The notes beneath the pieces are model-generated. The model was not told the origin of the DNA. It was given only the letters and a program-made list of their open reading frames with translations, and did no database searches. A program made the position numbers and the translations under genes. Below are positions 35,975 to 44,862 of a DNA stretch of 64,000 nt, in pieces. The first letter of the stretch is position 1. Each line of letters opens with the position of its first letter. The stretch spans positions 125,745 to 189,744 of the forward strand of contig NZ_SLVX01000008.1 in the NCBI RefSeq assembly GCF_004341885.1. Reading direction: 5' to 3'. This stretch comes from Shinella granuli (GTDB lineage Bacteria; Pseudomonadota; Alphaproteobacteria; Rhizobiales; Rhizobiaceae).

Positions 35975-37462
35975 ATGGCTCGTCTCGTCGTCGTTTCCAA
36001 CCGCGTTCCCATTCCCGACAAGAGCGGGACTGCGCCTGCCGGCGGCCTCGCCGTCGCCCTTCAGACAGCGCTGGAGGCGCGGGGCGGGCTCTGGCTCGGC
36101 TGGTCCGGCCGGTCCTGCGCGGATGATGCGGTCGGGCCGCTGCAGAGGCTGAAGGAGGGCAATATCGAATACGCGCTCACCGACCTCACCGAGCGCGACG
36201 TCGAGGAATACTACCAGGGCTTTGCAAACCGGGTGCTCTGGCCGATCTGCCACTACCGGCTGGACCTTGCCGAATACGGCCGGCGCGAAATGGCCGGCTA
36301 TTTCCGCGTGAACCGCTTCTTCGCAAACCGCCTCCTGCCGCTCATCGAGCCGGACGACCTGATCTGGATCCACGACTACCATCTCATCCCGCTGGCCGCC
36401 GAACTGCGCCGGCAGGGCGTGACCAACCGGATCGGCTTCTTCCTGCACATCCCCTGGCCCGCGCCCGACGTCTTCCACGCCATGCCCGTGCACGAGGAGA
36501 TCCTGACGAGCCTGACGGCCTATGACGTGCTCGGCTTCCAGACGGAGCACGATTGCGAGAACTTCGCCGATTGCCTTTTCCGGCGCGGCCTCGGCAAGCG
36601 GCTCGATACGTTCCGCTTCGTCGTCGGCGAGCGGGCCTTCACCGCCCGGTCCTATCCGATCGGCATCGAGACGGACGATTTCGCCGCGCTGGCGAAACGG
36701 GCGGCCGAGACCGCGCTGCACAAGCGCATGCTGCAGAGCCTCGACGGCAAGCAGCTCATCATCGGCGTCGACCGGCTCGACTATTCCAAGGGCATCACCC
36801 AGCGCATCGACGCGCTCGAATCCTTCCTCAACCGCCACCCCGACAGCCAGCGCAAGGTGACGCTGCTGCAGATCACGCCGAAATCACGCTCCGAAGTGCC
36901 GGAATACGAGGCGATGCAGCGGGCCGTCGCCGAACAGGCCGGCCGCGTGAACGGCGCGCTCGGCACGGTCGACTGGGTGCCGATCCGCTACATCAACCGC
37001 TCGCTGCGCCGCCCGGCGCTGGCCGGGCTCTACCGCATGGCCAAGCTCGCCCTGGTCACGCCGCTGCGCGACGGCATGAACCTCGTCGCCAAGGAATTCG
37101 TCGCGGCCCAGAGCGAGGAGGACCCGGGCGTCCTGCTGCTCTCCCGTTTTGCCGGCGCGGCGCAGGAGCTGAAGGAGGCTGTGCTCGTCAATCCCTACGA
37201 CGTCGAGGGCACCGCGGACGCCATGGCCCGCAGCCTCGCCATGCCCGTCGAGGAGCGCCGGGAGCGCTGGAAGGCCATGATGAAGACGCTGCGCGCCAAC
37301 GACGTCTTCACCTGGTGCAACACGTTCCTCGATGATCTCGCCGGGGGACCCGCGGCGCAGAAGGCGCGCGCCGCCTCCGTGTCGACCTCCGTCAGGCCTG
37401 CCGAGACACGCGTGCAGACCCAACGGAAGGCCACGTCGGTATCCTTCGCGCGCTGGTCGTAG
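35975..37462 (+). CDS. otsA: Trehalose-6-phosphate synthase
   Basis: The 495-residue GT20 enzyme makes trehalose-6-phosphate from UDP-glucose (or GDP-glucose) and glucose-6-phosphate. It starts [14 protein letters not shown], has the acceptor loop with GGLAVAL and [21 protein letters not shown], and the donor-site segment [11 protein letters not shown], with [16 protein letters not shown] near the C-terminus. It provides trehalose for osmotic and desiccation tolerance. No otsB phosphatase gene is adjacent, so the second step must be encoded elsewhere. It ends 6 bp from the convergent deacetylase gene. Confidence 0.95.
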   Translation: MARLVVVSNRVPIPDKSGTAPAGGLAVALQTALEARGGLWLGWSGRSCADDAVGPLQRLKEGNIEYALTDLTERDVEEYYQGFANRVLWPICHYRLDLAEYGRREMAGYFRVNRFFANRLLPLIEPDDLIWIHDYHLIPLAAELRRQGVTNRIGFFLHIPWPAPDVFHAMPVHEEILTSLTAYDVLGFQTEHDCENFADCLFRRGLGKRLDTFRFVVGERAFTARSYPIGIETDDFAALAKRAAETALHKRMLQSLDGKQLIIGVDRLDYSKGITQRIDALESFLNRHPDSQRKVTLLQITPKSRSEVPEYEAMQRAVAEQAGRVNGALGTVDWVPIRYINRSLRRPALAGLYRMAKLALVTPLRDGMNLVAKEFVAAQSEEDPGVLLLSRFAGAAQELKEAVLVNPYDVEGTADAMARSLAMPVEERRERWKAMMKTLRANDVFTWCNTFLDDLAGGPAAQKARAASVSTSVRPAETRVQTQRKATSVSFARWS

Positions 37463-37468
37463 CCGGCC

Positions 37469-38503
37469 TCAGCAGGCGCCGCCGTCCCCGGCCGCGCCGT
37501 GCTGCCGGAAAGCCGACAGGAACCGGGTGGCTGCCTGTTCGAGGTTCGCCAGATCGTATCCGCCCTCCTGGATCAACAGGACCGGCAGATTAAGCCGCCC
37601 GAGCACGTCGCCCATCGTCCCGAAGGCCCCGGCGGTCAATTGGAGGCCCTGGGCCGGGTCGCTTGCCAGGGCGTCGAAGCCGAGGGAAACGATCAGGACC
37701 GCGGGCCGATGGGCGAGCGCGGCGTCGAGGCATGTCCCGAATGCGGTGAGATAGGCCGCATCGCCCGTGCCCTCCGCAAGGGGATGGTTCAGCGTGCGGC
37801 CCGGGGCGGATCGCCCTCCCGCCTCGTCGGCAAAGCCGGTGAGGTGCGGATAGTAGCCGGCAGGGCTCCTGTGCAGGGAGGCGAAGAAGGTGTGCGGGTC
37901 CTCCCAGAATATATCCTGCGTGCCGTTGCCGTGGTGGACGTCGACATCGATGAGGCTTGTCCGCCCGAAAGACGAGGCAAGCGCCCGTGCGGCTATGGCG
38001 GCATTGTTCAGATAGGTCGCGCCGCCGCCGAAATCGCGGCCGGCATGATGGCCCGACGGCCGGCAGAGGGCATAGGCCCGCCGCTCCCCTTCCTGGATGA
38101 GCGCGGCGGCGGTGAGGGCCACCTGCGCCGCCCAGTACGCGGCCTGCCATGTGCCCGCGCCGACGGGGGTGAGCTGGTCGCGCAGATGAAACCCCGCTTT
38201 GGCGATCGGCGACCAGTCCGGCCGGTAGGCATCGGGACGGCTTTCGAAGACGGCGGGCGCGAGCGACCCGTGTCCAGCGCCTTGCGATGCGGCGAGGAAG
38301 TCGAGATAGCGGTCCGTATGGACGGCCGCCAGCGGCGTCATGCCGTGATCGACGGCGTCGACGACCGCAAGCCCGGCGCGCCGCACCGCCCGCAGCAGCG
38401 CGTCGAGGCGTTCGGGCACGTCCCGGCTCGGCCGGGCAACGCCGCGTTCGACGACGGTGCCGGGGCTGTGCAGCCGGTGCCGGTCGGAATAGACCGCCTT
38501 CAT
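37469..38503 (-). CDS. Histone-deacetylase-family enzyme, acetylpolyamine-amidohydrolase-like
   Basis: The 344-residue zinc hydrolase of the arginase/deacetylase fold has RPSGHHAG (His 152-153, general base pair), IDVDVHHGNGTQDIFW (zinc ligands Asp 188 and His 190), SLGFDALASDP (zinc ligand Asp 277) and EGGYDL with the transition-state tyrosine. The NGTQDIFW form and overall size match bacterial acetylpolyamine amidohydrolases. It sits 1 bp after a PotA-like ATPase gene in an operon with an aminotransferase and amidase, which supports an acetylated amine as substrate (inference). Confidence 0.88.
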   Translation of the reverse strand: MKAVYSDRHRLHSPGTVVERGVARPSRDVPERLDALLRAVRRAGLAVVDAVDHGMTPLAAVHTDRYLDFLAASQGAGHGSLAPAVFESRPDAYRPDWSPIAKAGFHLRDQLTPVGAGTWQAAYWAAQVALTAAALIQEGERRAYALCRPSGHHAGRDFGGGATYLNNAAIAARALASSFGRTSLIDVDVHHGNGTQDIFWEDPHTFFASLHRSPAGYYPHLTGFADEAGGRSAPGRTLNHPLAEGTGDAAYLTAFGTCLDAALAHRPAVLIVSLGFDALASDPAQGLQLTAGAFGTMGDVLGRLNLPVLLIQEGGYDLANLEQAATRFLSAFRQHGAAGDGGAC

Positions 38504-38504
38504 G

Positions 38505-39587
38505 TCAGGCGGGGATCAGCACGGCGTCGCGGCTGTTCCAGCCGAGCGAAATGGCCTGCGCGGGCGCGATATCGATGCCCGTGCCGGCATTGGGGATCTT
38601 GGCGACGAGCGTCGCATTGTCCCCGAAGCGGACATGGACCCGGCGATGGTCGCCGAGATAGATGACCTCGTCGACGGTCCCGGAGACGCGGTTGCTGCAG
38701 GCCGCGGCCCGGTCGAGATAGAGCCGTTCCGGGCGCAGGGAGACGATGACGGGCTGGCCCTTCGAGAAGGCCGCGCTGCTGGAGACGCTGATGAGCTGCC
38801 CGTCCTCCGTGCGCACGCCGTATTCATCCCCCTCGCCGCTGACGATCCGACCGGTGAACCGGTTGTTCTCGCCGATGAAGCCGGCGACGAAGGCCGTCGC
38901 GGGCCGCTCGTAGAGCTCGCTCGGCGGGGCAAGCTGCTCGATCCTGCCGGCATTGAACACGGCGACGCGGTCGGACATGGTCAGCGCCTCGGACTGGTCG
39001 TGCGTGACATAGACGACGGTGATGCCGAGGCGCTCGTGGAGATGCTTGATCTCGAGCTGGAGATGTTCGCGCAGGTTCTTGTCGAGCGCGCCGAGCGGTT
39101 CGTCCATCAGCACCACATCCGGCTCGAAGATGATGGCGCGGGCGAGCGCGATGCGCTGCTGCTGCCCGCCCGAGAGCTGGGCGGGCTTTCGCTCGCCCAT
39201 CGCCCCCATCTGGACCATCTCCAGCGCCTTTCGAACGCGGCCGGCCCGCTCCCCCTTCGCGATCTTGCGCACCCGCAAGGGGTAATCGAGGTTTTCGGCG
39301 ACCGTGAGGTGGGGAAAGAGCGCATAGTTCTGAAAGACCATGCCGATGTTCCGTCGATGCGGCGGCACGGCGTCCAGCGATCGCCCGTCGATCCGGATGC
39401 TGCCGGAACTCGGTGCCTCGAAACCCGCCAGCATCATCAGGCTCGTCGTCTTTCCCGAGCCGGACGGCCCGAGCATGGTCAGGAACTCGCCCTTCGCGAT
39501 GGTGAGGTTGAGATCGTCGACCACGAGGTTGCGACCGTCGTAGCTCTTGTCGATGTTGAGGAATTCGACGTAGTTGGAGGATGACAT
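38505..39587 (-). CDS. ABC transporter ATPase, PotA-like (polyamine-type)
   Basis: The 360-residue protein has Walker A GPSGSGKT (about 40-47), Q-loop VFQNYALFPHLTV, signature LSGGQQQRIALARA and Walker B VVLMDEPLGALD, plus a C-terminal TOBE-type regulatory domain (VSLRPERLYL, VIYLGDHRRVHVRFG). No permease or binding-protein gene is adjacent; the matching pair of permeases and two binding proteins lie in the other operon (44,056-48,220). The ATG at 39,587 follows AAGGGGAACCGG, but an ATG at 39,611 overlapping the amidase stop (ATGA) is also possible. Confidence 0.92.
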   Translation of the reverse strand: MSSSNYVEFLNIDKSYDGRNLVVDDLNLTIAKGEFLTMLGPSGSGKTTSLMMLAGFEAPSSGSIRIDGRSLDAVPPHRRNIGMVFQNYALFPHLTVAENLDYPLRVRKIAKGERAGRVRKALEMVQMGAMGERKPAQLSGGQQQRIALARAIIFEPDVVLMDEPLGALDKNLREHLQLEIKHLHERLGITVVYVTHDQSEALTMSDRVAVFNAGRIEQLAPPSELYERPATAFVAGFIGENNRFTGRIVSGEGDEYGVRTEDGQLISVSSSAAFSKGQPVIVSLRPERLYLDRAAACSNRVSGTVDEVIYLGDHRRVHVRFGDNATLVAKIPNAGTGIDIAPAQAISLGWNSRDAVLIPA

Positions 39588-39607
39588 TCCGGTTCCCCTT
39601 TTATCTG

Positions 39608-41044
39608 TCATGCGGCCGCGTGGACCGCGGGACGGCGCTGCGCCCAGGGGCGCGCCTCTTCCAGTTGCGCCGCGAGCTGAAGCAATGTCGCCTCGTCGCC
39701 GAACCGGCCGGTGAACTGCGTGCCGACGGGCAGGCCGTCGGCCGTCCAGGAGAGCGGCACGCTCATTGCCGGCAGGCCCGCCATGTTCGCGAAGGTGGTG
39801 AAGGCCAGAAATTCGAGGAAGCGCTCCATGACCGCCTCGCCGCCATGCCTGTCGGCATCGAAATGGCCGAGTTCGGGCGGCGGCGTGCCGAGCGTCGGGG
39901 TCAGCCAGACATCGACGTCGAGCAGGAAAGTCGCCAGCGTCCTGCCCGTCATGTGGAACCAGTTGAGATCGACGAGATAGTCGGCGGCCGAAATCCGCGA
40001 GCCGACGCCGTAGAGATACTGGTTGAAGCTCTCCACCTCGGCCACGAGCGCGGACGGGTCCTCGCCGCGGCTTCGCGCCAGCGCGGTGATCGCGCGCGTC
40101 GCCGTCATCGCCCAGAACCGCTTGTAGAGGGTGCGGTAGGTTTCCCCGTCGATCGACGGCGCGCAGTCCACGACCTCGTGGCCGAGGCTTTCGCACAGGC
40201 GCGCCGTGTCGATCGCCGCCGCCACGCAGTCGGGATCGACCGTCGTGCCGAGCAGGGAGGCCGTGGTGAGGCCGATGCGCAGGCGGCGCGGTTTCGTCCG
40301 GATCGCATCCGCATAACGGCCCGAAGGAGACGGCGCGGTGTAGGGATCGCCGGGCATCGGACCCTGTGTCGCATCGAGGAGGGCGGCGCTATCGCGCACG
40401 CTGCGGGACAGGACATGCTCGTTCACGATCCCGCCCGTGCTGTCGCCGAGATCCGGACCCAGCGTGATGCGCCCGCGGGAGGGTTTCAGCCCGAAGACGC
40501 CGCAGCAGGATGCGGGAATGCGGATGGAGCCCGCACCGTCGCCGCCATGCGCCGCCGGCACGATGCCCGCCGCCACCGCCGCGCCGGCGCCGCCGCTCGA
40601 ACCGCCGCTCGACCGCGCGACGTTCCAGGGATTGCGCGTCGGGCCGAACAGCTTCGGCTCGGTGGTGCCCAGCGTGCCGAATTCGCACAGGTTGGTCTTG
40701 CCGAACGTGCTGAGGCCGGCCGCACGGTAGCGGCGCATCAGCTCGCTGTCCCGGGCGGGCACGAAATTCCGGGTCAGCCGGGATGCGCCGGTGGTCGGCA
40801 CGCCCTTCATGTGGCAATAGAGGTCCTTCACCAGGAAGGGCGCCCCGGCGAAAAGGCTGTCCTTGGCCGCCTGCGCGGCTTCCGCGCGCGCCTCGTCATG
40901 GAGCGGTGCGATGATCGCGTTGATCGCGGGGTTCACCTGTTCGGCGCGCCGGATGGCCGCCTCGACCAGCTCCCCCGCCGTGACCTGCCCCGATTTCACG
41001 AGATCCGCCTGCGCCGTGAGGTCCAGATCGCCAAATTCATCCAT
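39608..41044 (-). CDS. Amidase, amidase-signature family
   Basis: The 478-residue hydrolase has the Ser-Ser-Lys triad: Lys 73 in FLVKDLY, the cis-Ser in [12 protein letters not shown] (about 149) and the nucleophile Ser 173 in [12 protein letters not shown]. It hydrolyses a carboxamide; the family covers amidases, acyl-amino acid hydrolases and GatA-like enzymes, but the GatA partners are absent here. The ATG at 41,044 with an upstream GAGGGCG site was chosen; it lies 10 bp after the aminotransferase stop. Context (amine transport, aminotransferase, deacetylase) suggests a role in breaking down an acylated or amidated amine. Confidence 0.88.
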   Translation of the reverse strand: MDEFGDLDLTAQADLVKSGQVTAGELVEAAIRRAEQVNPAINAIIAPLHDEARAEAAQAAKDSLFAGAPFLVKDLYCHMKGVPTTGASRLTRNFVPARDSELMRRYRAAGLSTFGKTNLCEFGTLGTTEPKLFGPTRNPWNVARSSGGSSGGAGAAVAAGIVPAAHGGDGAGSIRIPASCCGVFGLKPSRGRITLGPDLGDSTGGIVNEHVLSRSVRDSAALLDATQGPMPGDPYTAPSPSGRYADAIRTKPRRLRIGLTTASLLGTTVDPDCVAAAIDTARLCESLGHEVVDCAPSIDGETYRTLYKRFWAMTATRAITALARSRGEDPSALVAEVESFNQYLYGVGSRISAADYLVDLNWFHMTGRTLATFLLDVDVWLTPTLGTPPPELGHFDADRHGGEAVMERFLEFLAFTTFANMAGLPAMSVPLSWTADGLPVGTQFTGRFGDEATLLQLAAQLEEARPWAQRRPAVHAAA

Positions 41045-41054
41045 CGTCACGCCC

Positions 41055-42419
41055 TCACGCTGCAAGCCGGTCGGCGGCATCGTCGAGCGCCGCCGCTATG
41101 CCGTCGACGAGCTGGTCGACCTCCTCCGGCGTCATGACGAAGGGCGGGCATAGGGAGATGACGTCGCCCATGTTTCGGATCATGACGCCATGCGCCCGGC
41201 AGCGCTGCTCGACAAGCGCGCCGACCTTCAAGGCGGGATCGAAGGGCGTGCGGCTCGCCTTGTCGGCCACGAGCTCGATGCCGGCAAGGAAGCCGGTCCC
41301 CCTGACCTCGCCGACGAGGACATGGCCCGCGATGCGCGCGTCGAGCGCGGCGAAGAGCCGGCGGCCGAGCTCGGCGGCCCGTCCGGGAGCGTCCATTTCC
41401 CGGTAGATGCGCAGCACATCGGCCGCCACCGCGGCGGTGACCGGATGGCCGGAATAGGTGAAGCCGTGGCCGAAGACCCCGATGCGGTCGGCCTCGTCGG
41501 CAATCGCCTGGTAGATGGGATCGCCGATCACCGCCGCGGCGATGGGCAGGTAGCCCGAGGACAGGCCCTTGGCGACCGACATCATGTCCGGGACGAAGCC
41601 GCAGGCCTCGGACCCGAACCACTTTCCGGTTCGCCCGAAGCCGGAGACGACCTCGTCCGAAAGAAGCAAGATGTCGTGCTTCGTCAGAAGCTGCCGCAGC
41701 GCCGGGAAATAGCCCGCCGGCGGCGGGACGACGCCGCCCGCCCCCATGATCGGCTCGGCGATCATCGCGGCGATGGTTTCCGGCCCTTCCGCTTCGATCA
41801 GGGCTTCCAGCGCGGCGATCAGCCGGGCGCAATAGACCTCCTCGCTCTCGTCCGGCAGGGCGTTGCGGTAATAGTGCGGCTTTTCCGTATAGATCACGTT
41901 GAGGCCGGGCATGTTGAAGCTCTCATGCATGTGCGGCAGCCCGCCGAGGGCCGCCCCCATGACGGTGCTGCCGTGAAAGGCGCCCTTGCGGCTGATGATC
42001 TTGCGCTTGCCGGGCTTGCCGCGCGCGACATTGTAGTACCAGGCGAGCTTGATCATCGTGTCATTGGCTTCCGAGCCCGAATTCACGAGGAAGACCTTGC
42101 TGCCCGGAATGGGGGAAAGCGTCGCGATCTGCTCGACGAGTTCCACGGTCGGGTCGTTCGAGCGGTGATTGAAGGTGTGGTAGGTGGCGAGCCTGCGCAT
42201 CTGGCCTGCCGCCACATCCGCAAGGCGCTCGCTGCGGAAGCCGAGCGAGGCGCACCAGAGGCCTCCCATGCCTTCGAGATAGCGGTTTCCCATCTCGTCG
42301 ACGACATAGCAGCCCTCCCCCGCCGTGATCACCAACGGGCCCTCGGCCTCGTGCCGGCGCGGATTGGTCTGGGAATGGAAGTGGTACGCCATGTCGCGCG
42401 CCCGCAGCGAGTTATGCAA
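41055..42419 (-). CDS. Class III PLP-dependent aminotransferase
   Basis: In this 454-residue fold-type I aminotransferase, LLLSDEVVSGFGRTG (Asp 255 holds the pyridine nitrogen), SVAKGLSSGYLP (Lys 284 forms the aldimine) and VNSGSEANDTM are family hallmarks. It resembles the omega-amino-acid:pyruvate and putrescine:pyruvate group. The best start is TTG at 42,419, because GGAGG lies five bases before it; the first ATG, nine codons in (42,392), has no such site. It heads the leftward operon aminotransferase-amidase-ATPase-deacetylase. A 14-bp AT-rich motif sits 28 bp upstream of the start codon. Confidence 0.9.
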   Translation of the reverse strand: MHNSLRARDMAYHFHSQTNPRRHEAEGPLVITAGEGCYVVDEMGNRYLEGMGGLWCASLGFRSERLADVAAGQMRRLATYHTFNHRSNDPTVELVEQIATLSPIPGSKVFLVNSGSEANDTMIKLAWYYNVARGKPGKRKIISRKGAFHGSTVMGAALGGLPHMHESFNMPGLNVIYTEKPHYYRNALPDESEEVYCARLIAALEALIEAEGPETIAAMIAEPIMGAGGVVPPPAGYFPALRQLLTKHDILLLSDEVVSGFGRTGKWFGSEACGFVPDMMSVAKGLSSGYLPIAAAVIGDPIYQAIADEADRIGVFGHGFTYSGHPVTAAVAADVLRIYREMDAPGRAAELGRRLFAALDARIAGHVLVGEVRGTGFLAGIELVADKASRTPFDPALKVGALVEQRCRAHGVMIRNMGDVISLCPPFVMTPEEVDQLVDGIAAALDDAADRLAA

Positions 42420-42447
42420 GGTAGCCTCCGGAACCGTGTTTGCTATT

Positions 42448-42465
42448 TTATAAGTTATAAGTTAT
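42448..42465. promoter_or_regulatory. Candidate operator TTATAAGTTATAAG upstream of the aminotransferase operon
   Basis: The 14-mer TTATAAGTTATAAG (42,448-42,461, continuing TTAT) is identical to one at 51,469-51,482 before the transketolase operon. It stands out in GC-rich DNA and lies in the divergent spacer beside the GntR-family gene. A third related half, ATAAGATATAAG, is at 42,536-42,547. GntR/FCD repressors commonly bind short dyads over the promoters of the genes they control. Confidence 0.6.
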
Positions 42466-42535
42466 CAGAAAGCGCATGCAAGCGAATTTCGCCGAGGGCG
42501 GAAAACTTTTTGCAACGCCCCGCCCATGGCGAGCG

Positions 42536-42547
42536 ATAAGATATAAG
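42536..42547. promoter_or_regulatory. Related operator-like motif upstream of the GntR gene
   Basis: ATAAGATATAAG resembles the 14-mer at 42,448 and the ATAAGATATAG part of the copy at 51,478-51,488. It is about 58 bp upstream of the regulator's ATG, consistent with autoregulation. Confidence 0.4.
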
Positions 42548-42604
42548 CGATTGGCGGCTCCGGGCATTTCAGCTAGAGCTGCGATAAAGACGAGGAGAAT
42601 GCCC

Positions 42605-43282
42605 ATGAGCGTTATGGAGATGCAGCCCGGCGAGGTGGGCAGCCTGTCCGCCCGGATCTACACCAAGGTGCGGGAAGGCCTCATCGTCGGCAATTTCGCG
42701 CCGGGCGACCGCCTCCTCATGCAGGACCTGGCAGAGCAGCTCGGCACCAGCGTCACGCCGGTGCGCGAGGCCTGCCTGCGGCTCGTCAGCGAGCAGGCGC
42801 TGGAACTGCGCTCCGGCCGGTTCGTCACGGTGCCGGACCTCAGCCGCGCCCGCTACATCCAGATCAAGCTGATCCGCATGGCGCTCGAGGGGCTGGCGGC
42901 GGAACACGCCGCCGACCATGTGACCGCCGCCGATCTCGCGCAGCTCGAAGCCTTCCACGCCGCCTTCGTGAAGAACGAGAAGGCCGGCAACCTGGAGGCG
43001 GCGCGCTCCTCCAACCGGGCCTTCCATTTCGGCGTCTACCGCCTGTCGCGCATGCCGATGCTGGTCGGCCAGATCGAGAGCATGTGGGTCTCGATGGGGC
43101 CGATCCTCAACGTCTACTACCGGGAAATCCCGCACAACTATACCGGTGCGGAGGAGCACGTGCACCTCATCGAGGCCCTCAGGGCCGGCGACAAGAAGAA
43201 GGCCCGCCAGGCCATCGAGAACGACATCCAGCGGGCCTCGCCCAGTCTCCTGCGCTATTTCGAGGAACGCGGCGCCGCATGA
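42605..43282 (+). CDS. GntR-family transcriptional regulator, FadR/FCD subgroup
   Basis: The 225-residue protein has an N-terminal winged helix (ARIYTKVREGLIVGNFAPGDRLL, then LAEQLGTSVTPVREACLRLVSEQALE), followed by an all-helical FCD effector domain (about residues 85-215) with His residues in NRAFHFGVYRLS and EEHVHLIEAL that probably bind a metal and a carboxylate ligand. GAGGAG lies seven bases before the ATG at 42,605; the ATG at 42,599 is too close to that site. It is divergent from the aminotransferase operon and convergent with the second operon, and is the natural repressor candidate for both. Confidence 0.9.
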   Translation: MSVMEMQPGEVGSLSARIYTKVREGLIVGNFAPGDRLLMQDLAEQLGTSVTPVREACLRLVSEQALELRSGRFVTVPDLSRARYIQIKLIRMALEGLAAEHAADHVTAADLAQLEAFHAAFVKNEKAGNLEAARSSNRAFHFGVYRLSRMPMLVGQIESMWVSMGPILNVYYREIPHNYTGAEEHVHLIEALRAGDKKKARQAIENDIQRASPSLLRYFEERGAA

Positions 43283-43301
43283 ACCCGGCGCCGGATTGAT
43301 C

Positions 43302-44045
43302 CTAGACCTGAGCGATGCGCGGGGTGCGCAGGCCGGCGGTTTCCCCGCCGTCCACGGTCACGACCGTGCCGTTGACATAGGTCGACTGATCCGACAGCAG
43401 CCAGGCGACGACATCCGCCACCTCCTGCGGGGCGCCGAAGCGGTTGGCGGGGATACGCAGTTCGAGCTGCTTCCTGCGCAGGGCATCGCTCATGATCCTG
43501 TCCATCATGCGCGTTCCGATCTGGCCGGGGCAGACCGCGTTGAAGCGCACCTCCTCGCCGAATTCCAGCGCCAGCGCCTGCGTCAGGCCGATGACCGCGG
43601 CCTTCGAGGCGCAATAGACGGCAAGCCCCTCCTCGCCGGTCTTTCCGGCGATGCTGGCGATGTTGACGACCGATCCCCGGCCGCGCCGCAGGCCTTCCAG
43701 CGCGTGGCGGATGAAGAGGAACGTGCTGCGTGCATTGACCGCCAGCACCTCGTCCCAATCGTCCCGCGTGGCGGAGGCGAAGGAAATGCGCTTCGACATG
43801 CCGGCATTGTTGACGAGGCCCGCAAGCCGGCCCTCGCCAAGATCGAGCGCGCGGTCGACGACGCGCCGGCAGTCCTCTTCGCGGCCGACATCGCCGGGCA
43901 CGAAGGTGATGCCGGGACCGATCTCTTCGAGCGCCCTGCCCGCCGCCGCATCGCGGCCCGTCGCCACCACCCGGGCGCCGGCCGCTGCAAGCTTCTCCAC
44001 GCAGGCCCGCCCTATCCCGTGCGTGGCACCTGTCACGATGATCAT
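43302..44045 (-). CDS. Short-chain dehydrogenase/reductase
   Basis: The 247-residue classical SDR has coenzyme motif GATHGIG at residues 6-12, NNAG at 79-82, and catalytic Ser 131, Tyr 144 and Lys 148 (YCASK). The VCPGQIGTRM segment covers the substrate pocket. It oxidises or reduces an alcohol/ketone with NAD(P). It is the last gene of the leftward transketolase-transporter operon, 10 bp after the permease, so it probably acts on the imported compound or a product of it. Substrate unknown. Confidence 0.9.
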   Translation of the reverse strand: MIIVTGATHGIGRACVEKLAAAGARVVATGRDAAAGRALEEIGPGITFVPGDVGREEDCRRVVDRALDLGEGRLAGLVNNAGMSKRISFASATRDDWDEVLAVNARSTFLFIRHALEGLRRGRGSVVNIASIAGKTGEEGLAVYCASKAAVIGLTQALALEFGEEVRFNAVCPGQIGTRMMDRIMSDALRRKQLELRIPANRFGAPQEVADVVAWLLSDQSTYVNGTVVTVDGGETAGLRTPRIAQV

Positions 44046-44055
44046 GGTTTCACCC

Positions 44056-44859
44056 CTACAGATTGGCAATCGAACGGTTCGCCGCCGCGCGCTTCTGCGC
44101 CAGGGCACCGCCCCCCATCAGGACGATGGAGATGATCACGAGCAGTGTCGACATCGCCAGGATCGACGGATCGATATTGTCCCGGAGGCCGTCGAACATC
44201 TGGCGCGGCAGCGTGCGCTGGCCCGGCCCGCTGATGAAGAGCGCGACCACGACCTCGTCGAACGAGAAGACGAAGGCGAAGAGCGCGCCCGAGATGACGC
44301 CCGGCGCGATGAGCGGCAGCGTCACCGTGCGGAAGGCATGGAACGGGCTCGCGCCGAGGCTCGCCGCCGCCCGCACGAGATTCATGTCGAAATTCTTCAA
44401 CGTGGCGGTGACCGTGATCAGCACGAAGGGCACCGCCAGGACCGCATGGGCGAGAACGAGGCCCAGGAAGGACGCGACGAGCCCCAGCCTGGCGAAGAAG
44501 AAATACATGCCGACGCCGCTGATGACGACGGGCACGATCATCGGCGAGATCACCACCGCGAGGATCATCGAGCGGGCCGGAAGCCGGCCGCGCGACATGC
44601 CGAGCGCCGCCAGCGTGCCCAGCACCGTGGAGACCAGCGTCGCGCCCACGCCGATGATCAGGCTGTTGAGGAGCGCCGACATCCAGGGCTGCGGCTGCAG
44701 GATCTTCTCGTACCATTGCAGGGAGAAGCCCGGCAGCGGATAGGACAGGAAGTTGGCCGAGCTGAAGGAGATCGGGATGATGACGAGCGTCGGCCCGATC
44801 AGGAAGACCATCGCGAGGCAGCAGAAGGCGATCTGCACGCGTCTCAAGGCAACAGGCAT
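44056..44859 (-). CDS. ABC permease, PotC-like
   Basis: The 267-residue inner-membrane protein has six predicted helices. It contains the EAA-type cytoplasmic loop NLVRAAASLGASPFHAFRTVTLPLIAPG, as in polyamine, ferric and putrescine-type importers. It pairs with the larger permease encoded 3 bp upstream. The ATPase that should energise it is not in this operon but at 38,505. Confidence 0.92.
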   Translation of the reverse strand: MPVALRRVQIAFCCLAMVFLIGPTLVIIPISFSSANFLSYPLPGFSLQWYEKILQPQPWMSALLNSLIIGVGATLVSTVLGTLAALGMSRGRLPARSMILAVVISPMIVPVVISGVGMYFFFARLGLVASFLGLVLAHAVLAVPFVLITVTATLKNFDMNLVRAAASLGASPFHAFRTVTLPLIAPGVISGALFAFVFSFDEVVVALFISGPGQRTLPRQMFDGLRDNIDPSILAMSTLLVIISIVLMGGGALAQKRAAANRSIANL

Positions 44860-44862
44860 CTC

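Noticed and set aside
37469-38503. Eukaryote-derived histone deacetylase
   Set aside because: The family is widespread in bacteria as acetylpolyamine amidohydrolase; base composition matches neighbours and nothing indicates transfer from a eukaryote.
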